In this document: positions 23,616 to 30,204 of the stretch, piece by piece
Layout: each line of letters starts with the position of its first letter
Numbering within the stretch: position 1 is the first letter of the stretch
Origin: Christensenella sp. UBA4247
Lineage (GTDB): Bacteria > Bacillota > Clostridia > Christensenellales > CAG-1252
Direction of reading: 5' to 3'
DNA: 43,904 nt
NCBI GenBank assembly: GCA_002395405.1
Contig: DGWX01000068.1
Location: 1-43,904 of the forward strand
The notes under the pieces: model-generated
Seen by the model: the letters and a program-made list of their open reading frames with translations, nothing else
Told to the model about the DNA's origin: nothing
The model's database searches: none
Translations under genes and position numbers: made by a program

Positions 23616-25247
23616 TTACAGCATTTCTCCTTTTTTCGTATCGTAAGTAAATTCGTGTTCGGTATCGTCCATTCGATATCGCACCTTGATTTTGTTCCCC
23701 ATTCTTTCGTAACGCGCGTCTTTCGCGTTATAGAAGAGGCGAAAGGCTTTATCCAGCCGTTTTCTCTTATCCGCGTCGTATTCTTTTACGTTATCCGACG
23801 TCATAAGAACGCTGCCGAAGAGCGCGTTCAAGGTCAAAAGCGCGTCTTTGGTTTTGCTTTTCAGTTTCAAATTATCGTCGCGAAGCAGGAACACATCGGG
23901 GTCGTTTCCGAAGAACCTACCGTTCAGAATACTCCTGTACACGGTGTTTTGAACGGTTACTTTGGTAGATGGTCTTTCGCGATGGAAAAAGCGCATATAC
24001 AAGGCGTCGTCAAAAGACAAGGATACGTCCGGCCCGACGCGCATATACTCGAATTTTCCGACGGCGTTCGTTATCGTCGCGCCGCACCCCAAGATCATTT
24101 TCCCCGGCAACTTTTCGCGAAGAAATGCGTAAGCCCTTTCCGCCGCCATCGCGCGGGTCAATCCCTCGTAAGAAGGAAGGGACGCCGCGTACAAAAAATC
24201 CAACTTGAAAAAATCGAATCCCATTTCGGAATAATGTTCGAGGCATTGCGCGATATAGTTCAAAACTTCGGAGTTTTCGAGGTCAAGAGCGTAAAACCCG
24301 CTCCAATTCGATCCGCAAGAAACGAAATTCCCCTTTTCGTCTTTCTTGAACCAGGCTTTCCTCTCGCGAAACAGTTCGCTCTCCTCTTCCGCCACGAAAG
24401 GCGCGAGCCAAAGCCCCGCTTTGAAACCGCGATCGTGGATCTTTTGTACGATGGGAGATAAACCGTTCGGAAACTTTTCGGCGTCCGGTTTCAACCAATC
24501 TCCGACTTTGCTTTCGAATCCGTCGTCGATTTGGAAAAGGTTGAAGCGTTCGTCCAAAGCGTCGAGGTCGCGCAATAAAATTCTTTCGTTTATATCTTGA
24601 TAATAGTTATACCAAGACGTGTATCCGAAGATCTTTTGCGTTTCCTTTTCGGGATAAACTTCCTGAAATCCTTTAAGTCCCTCTTCGAAGGAAGAATAAT
24701 AGCGATATTCCGCAAGAACGAAGGTCTCTCCCGCTTTGAGTTTCGCTCCGGCAACGTCGGAAAAAAGCTTTACTTTTCCCGAGCGACGCTCCACCTCGAT
24801 CAGAAGGTACGCGTAAGCGGCGTTTTGGCTGAACAAAAACGCGCCTCGCTTTCCCTTCTCGTAAAAAAGATCGAAGCCGTGTAAATATCCGTCGCGATAG
24901 GGATAAAAGCCGTAATCACCGTAGCGATCGAAGGAAAAAGCTTTAACGAGCGCTTTCGGAACCCGATTCAAGCTTTTTTCTTTCTCGGATAAAGTCCTTT
25001 CGAAGCTATCCGTCCAAGATTGATAGCCGTTTAGGAAAAAGAGATCGTCTTTTCCGCACTCGCCCGACAAAAATTCGGGCGTTTCCTCATAGGACAAAAG
25101 CGAAATCTTTTCGCGCGCGGTCAACAGAACGCGGCGAAGAGATCCGTCTTCCTCCACTCGGATCTCGCATTCGGAGGAGACGGGCTCTTTCTCGGAGAGA
25201 GTTTTCTCTCCGTTTTTCGATACGTAACGAAGAAGATAGGGATTCAT
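23616..25247 (-). CDS. Alpha-galactosidase, GH36 family
   Basis: A 543-residue cytoplasmic retaining glycosidase expected to release galactose from melibiose, raffinose or similar. The N-terminal beta-sandwich (about 1-200) includes FFLNGYQSW (70-78). The TIM barrel has FGYTSWYNYYQDI (207-219), FQIDDGFE (238-245) and WLKPD (251-255). The nucleophile is D350 in FKLDF and the acid/base D407 in RVGPDVS. It is shorter than the 700-residue GH36 enzymes, matching a smaller subgroup, so specificity for another alpha-galactoside is possible. No signal peptide is present. It joins the symporter by a TAATG overlap, indicating import followed by intracellular hydrolysis. Confidence 0.85.
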   Translation of the reverse strand: MNPYLLRYVSKNGEKTLSEKEPVSSECEIRVEEDGSLRRVLLTAREKISLLSYEETPEFLSGECGKDDLFFLNGYQSWTDSFERTLSEKEKSLNRVPKALVKAFSFDRYGDYGFYPYRDGYLHGFDLFYEKGKRGAFLFSQNAAYAYLLIEVERRSGKVKLFSDVAGAKLKAGETFVLAEYRYYSSFEEGLKGFQEVYPEKETQKIFGYTSWYNYYQDINERILLRDLDALDERFNLFQIDDGFESKVGDWLKPDAEKFPNGLSPIVQKIHDRGFKAGLWLAPFVAEEESELFRERKAWFKKDEKGNFVSCGSNWSGFYALDLENSEVLNYIAQCLEHYSEMGFDFFKLDFLYAASLPSYEGLTRAMAAERAYAFLREKLPGKMILGCGATITNAVGKFEYMRVGPDVSLSFDDALYMRFFHRERPSTKVTVQNTVYRSILNGRFFGNDPDVFLLRDDNLKLKSKTKDALLTLNALFGSVLMTSDNVKEYDADKRKRLDKAFRLFYNAKDARYERMGNKIKVRYRMDDTEHEFTYDTKKGEML

Positions 25248-26761
25248 TATTCTTTGATGCCGGCGCCGTCCGCCTCCGCATTCTCTTCCTCGGTTTCTTC
25301 CGCGGCTTTTTCGCCCGGAGTGAAGGATCCTTCCGCAAGGACTTCGCCGCCTTCCGGCGCGGGAACCGCCTTGCTCTTATCAATGATCCCCATGATTTTC
25401 TTTTCGTTATACAGCATAAGGATCGCCGCGCCGATAAGGCAGAACGCGACCGCCACGAACGCCACGATCATAAGCCCCGTGGAAGAGGCGGTAATATCGT
25501 TTAAGTTCTTATTTTGCGTCGTTCCGATAATGGCAAGAGAAGTAAACACGAGCATCGCGATGGATTGACCCCATTTCATAGCGAAGGTACGAGCCGCAAA
25601 GAACATTCCTTCGCGGTTTTCTCCCGTAACCACGCCTTCCGCTTCCGCCACGTCCGCCACGATGGATTGCGGGATAATTCCGAGAAGCGCCATCGGGAAC
25701 GCTGCGATGACGCAGATCAACACGCCGAACACGACGCCCGGTATCGCCGGAATAAATTTGATCAGCGCGGTAATGACGTACGCAAGAGCAAGCCCGAGGA
25801 ATCCCGCGATCGTAAGTTTCTTCTTGCCGAATTTACGAACGAGCGCGGACACGAAGGGATAGAACACGGCGGACAATACCGTCATTCCGCCCATAAAGAA
25901 CATCGTATAATTCTCGTTGATACCCATCGAAACTTTGACGAAGAACGGAAGCCCCGTTTGGAACAAAGTCAAGCCGATCCAATACATAATATCCGATCCG
26001 ACGAACACGCGGAAATCGCGGTTCTTAAAGGTGGACGCAAGCGATTTGAACATATTTTGATTGGAAGGAACGGTATCCACGAACTCCTTTTCTTTGAGAA
26101 GGAAGGTCGGGAGAAGCATCGCGACGCAAGCGATGACCGCAAGCACGATAAAGCAAGCGCGATAGCTCCAAGAGAAGTTCAGCCCCGCTCCGCGAAGCAC
26201 GCCCGCAAATACGAAGGGCGTATAGGCAAGGAGCGTTCCGACGAAGAAAGTCAAAGAGATCGCGGTGGAAATAAACATTCTGTCTTCCTGCGTTTTTCCG
26301 AATTCCGAGATCAAAGCGTTATACGGAGTACAATACATCGTCATAAACAAATAGAACAGAACGATGAAAACCGAGATCCAAGCCACGTTGATCCCGCTGA
26401 TCGCGTTTACCGGCGCGCAGAAAAGCAGCACCGTTACGACGGAAAGGGGGATCGCCGCCCATTGCATAAAAGGAATGCGTCTGCCTCTCTTATTGCGGCT
26501 TCTATCCGATAAGCTCGCGATAAGCGGATCGGTCACTGCGTCAAAAATGCGGCTGAGCGCCGTGATCAAACCGAGAATGGTCAAAAAGCCCGCGATAACG
26601 AGCCCCGGCTTAATAAACTGCGTGGCGCCGAGCTCGGTAATATCTTTTTGCGTGGGCAAATAGAAGGTCACGAGCCAAGCGTTTATGATACCGCTGAGCG
26701 TGGACCAACCGAGCTGACCGATCGAAAAGATAATCATTTGTTTTTTGGTCAATCGTTTCAT
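25247..26761 (-). CDS. GPH-family sugar:cation symporter
   Basis: A 504-residue transporter of the glycoside-pentoside-hexuronide family (MelB-like MFS). About 12 membrane helices can be followed from MIIFSIGQLGWSTLSGIINAWL. The family loop DAVTDPLIASLSDRSRNKRGRRIPFM carries the expected conserved aspartates and basic run, and PYNALISEF is the second motif. A C-terminal tail of about 45 residues rich in E and A extends into the cytoplasm. Together with the GH36 enzyme it suggests uptake of an alpha-galactoside. Its start codon has an odd initiation region (see 26762-26803). Confidence 0.9.
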   Translation of the reverse strand: MKRLTKKQMIIFSIGQLGWSTLSGIINAWLVTFYLPTQKDITELGATQFIKPGLVIAGFLTILGLITALSRIFDAVTDPLIASLSDRSRNKRGRRIPFMQWAAIPLSVVTVLLFCAPVNAISGINVAWISVFIVLFYLFMTMYCTPYNALISEFGKTQEDRMFISTAISLTFFVGTLLAYTPFVFAGVLRGAGLNFSWSYRACFIVLAVIACVAMLLPTFLLKEKEFVDTVPSNQNMFKSLASTFKNRDFRVFVGSDIMYWIGLTLFQTGLPFFVKVSMGINENYTMFFMGGMTVLSAVFYPFVSALVRKFGKKKLTIAGFLGLALAYVITALIKFIPAIPGVVFGVLICVIAAFPMALLGIIPQSIVADVAEAEGVVTGENREGMFFAARTFAMKWGQSIAMLVFTSLAIIGTTQNKNLNDITASSTGLMIVAFVAVAFCLIGAAILMLYNEKKIMGIIDKSKAVPAPEGGEVLAEGSFTPGEKAAEETEEENAEADGAGIKE

Positions 26762-26803
26762 ATCTTTTATGAAATATTACGTCTGAATAATATTTCCCTC
26801 CTT
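26762..26803 (-). promoter_or_regulatory. Hairpin-bridged ribosome binding site of the symporter gene
   Basis: The only strong Shine-Dalgarno, AAGGAGG (26797-26803), is 35 bases from the ATG. A perfect 9-base-pair hairpin with arms GAAATATTA (26771-26779) and TAATATTTC (26788-26796) and an 8-base loop fills the space between them, directly abutting the Shine-Dalgarno. If folded, the effective spacing becomes 9 bases (ATAAAAGAT), close to ideal. No other start codon with an open frame follows the Shine-Dalgarno. The palindrome could alternatively be a protein-binding site. Confidence 0.6.
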
Positions 26804-26841
26804 GCTTTTTTCCCGTATCGGGATCCCGCCCAGACCGCGGT

Positions 26842-27450
26842 TTAGTTTCCTTGAAGCGCCGAGAGGATCACCGAGATCAAACAAGCGATCTCCGCTTTCT
26901 TATTGATGAGCGCGTCTTGTTTTACGATATTGCCTTCCGAGGCGAGTTTCTTACAAAGAGACAAAAGCGCGTGCGTGGACGCGTAATAAAAGGTTTCCAC
27001 GTCTTCGACTTTCTTGACCGTTCCGTCCTTCAAGCCTTCTTCGTAAAATGAAATGTAAGCGTCTTTGAACACGTCCATATTCTCCGAGTATTCATCCAGC
27101 CCCTTTACTTCCTGCGAAATGCAGTAGGCGTCAAACTCGCTGAGAAAGCGATAATATTCGGGATGCTCGGCAAACGCGCGCGAAAAAGCGGAATAAAAGG
27201 ACGTCAGCTTTTCAAAACCCGTCCCTTCCGACGGAGTCGCGAAATAGCTCTGCCCGACCGATTCTTGCAGGCGCGTCGCGCAGGCGACGATCAAAGTGGC
27301 TCTATTTGAAAAATAGCGATAGAAAGTAGCCTCTCCTACGCCCGACTTTTCCGCCACGTCTTTGATTTTGATCTCGGATATCGACTTCTCGAAAAAGAGT
27401 CCGATCGCTTCCGAAACGATATGCTTTCTCCTGATGTCCTTAAAGCTCAT
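26842..27450 (-). CDS. TetR-family transcriptional regulator
   Basis: A 202-residue TetR/AcrR-type regulator. The N-terminal helix-turn-helix reads IKDVAEKSGVGEATFYRYFSNRATL (about 28-52), preceded by an IVSEAIGLFF helix. The C-terminal ligand domain has no recognised signature. It is the first gene of the operon, with a perfect palindrome at its predicted transcription start, so it probably represses its own operon until a sugar-related ligand binds. The 80-base gap to the symporter has no terminator. An AGGAG-type site lies before ATG 27450. Confidence 0.88.
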   Translation of the reverse strand: MSFKDIRRKHIVSEAIGLFFEKSISEIKIKDVAEKSGVGEATFYRYFSNRATLIVACATRLQESVGQSYFATPSEGTGFEKLTSFYSAFSRAFAEHPEYYRFLSEFDAYCISQEVKGLDEYSENMDVFKDAYISFYEEGLKDGTVKKVEDVETFYYASTHALLSLCKKLASEGNIVKQDALINKKAEIACLISVILSALQGN

Positions 27451-27518
27451 TTCTCTTTCTCCTTTTTTTTCGGCGCGGGTTCCGTTCTCCCGTTTATCGA
27501 AAACGACCCGCCCCTAAT

Positions 27519-27537
27519 TTGATAGATTGCCTATCAA
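27519..27537. promoter_or_regulatory. TetR operator (19-bp palindrome)
   Basis: TTGATAGATTGCCTATCAA has perfect 7-base arms TTGATAG/CTATCAA around a 5-base centre. It begins 2 bases after the -10 and covers the start point, as expected for autorepression by the adjacent TetR protein. No second copy was noticed elsewhere in the window. Confidence 0.75.
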
Positions 27538-27538
27538 T

Positions 27539-27567
27539 AATGTATCTCATTTTTCCTTTTTTGTCAA
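27539..27567 (-). promoter_or_regulatory. Promoter of the TetR-symporter-GH36 operon
   Basis: Minus-strand perfect -35 TTGACA (27562-27567) and -10 TACATT (27539-27544), 17-base spacer, immediately followed by the palindrome. From 27568 to 27710 I see nothing further in the A/T-rich DNA. Confidence 0.75.
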
Positions 27568-27710
27568 TACCCGACTTTTCGCACGGCCGGCGAGTCCGCG
27601 TTTGAAAAGAACAAAATATTCCTATTTTTCGGGGAATAGTAAGAAAAAAATCAATGCGAATAATTCTTAAAAAAACAAAACGTGAAAACATATCGATCGC
27701 TTGATCGGAT

Positions 27711-27742
27711 AAAAAAAACGGCGTCATCATTCGATGACGCCG
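27711..27742 (-). terminator. Terminator of the GH4 gene
   Basis: Minus-strand perfect 10-base arms CGGCGTCATC and GATGACGCCG around GAAT, followed by eight T's, 16 bases past the GH4 stop codon. Confidence 0.94.
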
Positions 27743-27758
27743 CGAAATAGCAAAGCGA

Positions 27759-29162
27759 TTATTTTACGTATTGATCGTAAAAGGGAAGGTATTTCGAGGT
27801 ATTTTTCAGCATCTCGTTAAACAGCTCGCGCGCGTCTTTGAGGGGGATCGCCATATTACCGGAATTGACGAACGCTTCGAACGCAAGCTCGTAATCTCCG
27901 TGGATCGCGGCTTCGAGCGTCAGCTGTTGCTCTTGAACGACGCGGCGAACGAGCGCGTCCACTCCTTTCGGGAGCTTGCCTGCGCAAACGGGTTGCACGC
28001 CGCGCGGCGAGAACACCGCGTTCGTTTCCACCACAACGCCTTCGGGAAGATCGGGGATCTGACCTCTGTTCGGCATATTAACGTTCGTAACGATGGGGCG
28101 AATTCCGAGGATCGCGAGCATTTGATGCACGCCCTCTTCTCCCGTAACTTTGATCTCGAACTTCTCTTCGCCGGAGAGGAGCTTATTCGTCTTTTCGATC
28201 CTCTGCGCAAGATCTTCTTTTCTCCAAGCCACCGTCGTAAGACCGAATTTCCATTCTTTAACGGTATCGGGATCTTTGAGATACCAATAGCCCGGGCAGA
28301 ACTCGGCGAGGTGCCTGTCGCCTGCGGCGGCGATCACACCGTATCTCTTGAAAAGATCGAATTTTACTCTTTCCGCGCTGACGAAGGTGTTGTTCATCCA
28401 GTGGGTGGAAGTATCCACGATGTAACCGTCTTTATAATGCTTCTCCACGAACTCCTTGTAAACGGGCATCAAGTCTTCGTTTCTATAATGCGCTTCGGTG
28501 ATCCAAGTAAAGTGGTTTACGCCGAGCACGTTGATATTGACCTCTTCCCTTTCGAGGAATTTGCCGTATTTCTCTTGATAGGCAAGTCCGAGGATCTTTT
28601 GCGTTCCGAATACTTCGTGGCAGCAACCGAACGCCTTGATCTCGGGATAATATGCGTACAGCGCCGCGGTGCAAAGGGTCATCGGGTTCGTATAGTTGAT
28701 GACCCAAGCGTTCGGGCAATAATCGCGAATGCCTTCCGCAAATTCTTTATACATAGGCAGCGTTCTAAGCGCTCTTACGATTCCGCCCGGGCCCACGCTG
28801 TCGCCTACGGATTGATAAATACCGTATTTTTCGGGGAGATGCACGTCGCTCGCCATTTCGTCAAAGGTTCCGGGGAGGATCGAAATAACGACGAAGTCCG
28901 CGCCGACAAGCGCTTCTTTCAGGGTTTTGACCGCCGCGTAATGCCATTTACCGAGAACGTCTTCTCTATCGTAGATCGCGTTTCCGATCGTTTCGTTCGC
29001 CCGAGCGGCTTCGAAATCGATATCGTAAAGATATACGGTTCCGCTCATTTCGGCGGATTGCGCAAGGTCGCTCATCAAGCCGCGCGCCCAACCTCTCGAG
29101 CCGCCGCCGATATATGCGATTTTAACGTCTTCAACTTTTTTACCATCATTCACGTATTTCAT
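27759..29162 (-). CDS. GH4-family NAD- and metal-dependent glycosidase
   Basis: A 467-residue member of glycoside hydrolase family 4, which cleaves by transient oxidation at C3 using NAD and Mn(II). The Rossmann motif is IAYIGGGSRGW (15-25), with YLYDID at 45-50 (NAD ribose binding), NYTNPM (156-161), the metal/specificity motif CCHEV (180-184) and GVNHFTW (214-220). A CH-type motif here points to non-phosphorylated alpha-glycosides (glucoside, galactoside or uronide), whereas CN or CD versions act on 6-phosphosugars. The precise substrate is open. Frames extend upstream, but ATG 29162 has AGGAG spaced well and matches the family start. It is a single gene, divergent from an AraC regulator. 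Confidence 0.88.
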   Translation of the reverse strand: MKYVNDGKKVEDVKIAYIGGGSRGWARGLMSDLAQSAEMSGTVYLYDIDFEAARANETIGNAIYDREDVLGKWHYAAVKTLKEALVGADFVVISILPGTFDEMASDVHLPEKYGIYQSVGDSVGPGGIVRALRTLPMYKEFAEGIRDYCPNAWVINYTNPMTLCTAALYAYYPEIKAFGCCHEVFGTQKILGLAYQEKYGKFLEREEVNINVLGVNHFTWITEAHYRNEDLMPVYKEFVEKHYKDGYIVDTSTHWMNNTFVSAERVKFDLFKRYGVIAAAGDRHLAEFCPGYWYLKDPDTVKEWKFGLTTVAWRKEDLAQRIEKTNKLLSGEEKFEIKVTGEEGVHQMLAILGIRPIVTNVNMPNRGQIPDLPEGVVVETNAVFSPRGVQPVCAGKLPKGVDALVRRVVQEQQLTLEAAIHGDYELAFEAFVNSGNMAIPLKDARELFNEMLKNTSKYLPFYDQYVK

Positions 29163-29193
29163 TGTACGCTCCTTTTTTTTGTTTGGTAACCCT

Positions 29194-29199
29194 ATTATA
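29194..29199 (-). promoter_or_regulatory. -10 box of the GH4 gene
   Basis: A perfect TATAAT on the minus strand about 32 bases before the GH4 ATG. The hexamer at -35 distance (TATTTT, 29217-29222) is poor, so an activator, plausibly the adjacent AraC protein, may be needed. Confidence 0.6.
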
Positions 29200-29286
29200 C
29201 ACCCGTTTTGCCGCATAAAATATATAGAAAATATCAATCATCGTTAAAAATTACATATTTATTATAAAAATAAAGCTTTTTCCCGA

Positions 29287-29315
29287 TTGACAGTTTTCTC
29301 AAAAACGATTACGAT
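29287..29315 (+). promoter_or_regulatory. Promoter of the AraC-type regulator gene
   Basis: Perfect -35 TTGACA (29287-29292) and -10 TACGAT (29310-29315), 17-base spacer. The start point near 29322 leaves a leader of only about 10 bases that holds the AAAGAGG ribosome site. Confidence 0.7.
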
Positions 29316-29331
29316 TAAGAAAGAGGCGCGT

Positions 29332-30135
29332 ATGGATACCTTCTTAAAAATCGAAGAACTTTCGAATCCGAACACGATGGCGATGCCGAAATTGCATTCC
29401 CATCCTTATTACGAGATCTATTTTCTATGCGAGGGAAAGCGAAGCTTTTTCTTTAACGATACGCTGCAAAATTTGGAAGCGCCCGCCCTGCTCGTTGTCC
29501 CGCCCTATATTATGCACAAGACCGAAGGCGGCGCGTTTCGCCGCGTAAACGTGTACGTAACGCCCAACTGCTTGAACGAATATCAGCAAGATCTCCTCTC
29601 TTCCCTATCCCTCAGCGTGTTAAAGCTGACGGACGACAAAGCGAGCGAGCTCATCCGCGTTCTCCGCAAGGACAGCGCGCTTACGCCTTCGGACGAACAC
29701 TATTTTTCCGTCCTTGACGCGAAATTCTCTTATTTTATGCTTCTCCTCTCCGATCTCGAACGGGAGCTTGCTCCGAAGGAACTGAAAACCGAACCGGGCG
29801 CCGTTCCCCTCGTTATGAGCGCGGTCAATTACTTAAACCGTAATTATGCGGAAGAGATTTCGCTGGACGATCTTTGCCGCGCCGTATTTACCGCGAAACA
29901 AACGCTGATCTATCAATTCAAAAAGTATCTCGATTGTTCTCCGATGAAATATCTTTTGAAACTTCGTTTGACCAAAGCGAAAGAGCTCCTCGTTACGTCG
30001 GACGAATCCATCGAAAAGATCGCGGAACTGACCGGATTTTCTTCCGGGAACTATCTTACGCTGATCTTCAAACAAAAAGAGGGGAAATCCCCCTCTCAAT
30101 ACAGAAAAGAAACCAAAGATTTCTTTTTGCGCTGA
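29332..30135 (+). CDS. AraC-family transcriptional regulator with cupin sensor domain
   Basis: A 267-residue AraC/XylS regulator. The N-terminal cupin (about 1-140) has KLHSHPYYEIYFLCEGKRSFFFND, typical of sugar-sensing members. The C-terminal DNA-binding region (about 165-262) has two helix-turn-helices, EEISLDDLCRAVFTAKQTLIYQFKKY and ESIEKIAELTGFSSGNYLTLIFKQKEGKSPSQYRK. A TTG further upstream is in frame but lies in the -35 box, so ATG 29332 with AAAGAGG 5 bases away is the start. It is divergent from GH4 (likely target) and convergent with the GH106 end, 69 bases apart. That gap shows no convincing terminator. Confidence 0.9.
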   Translation: MDTFLKIEELSNPNTMAMPKLHSHPYYEIYFLCEGKRSFFFNDTLQNLEAPALLVVPPYIMHKTEGGAFRRVNVYVTPNCLNEYQQDLLSSLSLSVLKLTDDKASELIRVLRKDSALTPSDEHYFSVLDAKFSYFMLLLSDLERELAPKELKTEPGAVPLVMSAVNYLNRNYAEEISLDDLCRAVFTAKQTLIYQFKKYLDCSPMKYLLKLRLTKAKELLVTSDESIEKIAELTGFSSGNYLTLIFKQKEGKSPSQYRKETKDFFLR

Positions 30136-30204
30136 CAGCCTCGATATTTTACGGATTTTTACGACGTCAGTTTAGACGATCTTTTCGAAAGAAAGCGGGT
30201 TTGA

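Noticed and set aside
22265..23650. A 461-codon open frame on the plus strand opposite the GT-like gene
   Set aside because: It mirrors the minus-strand gene, is rich in R, H and F as shadow frames are here, and has no ribosome site or family pattern.
26804..26841. Terminator between tetR and the symporter
   Set aside because: The CCCG/CGGG stem on the minus strand is followed by A's, not T's, so it would not end transcription.
27771..29189. A 472-codon plus-strand open frame opposite the GH4 gene
   Set aside because: The opposite strand has full GH4 motifs, promoter and terminator; this frame has none.
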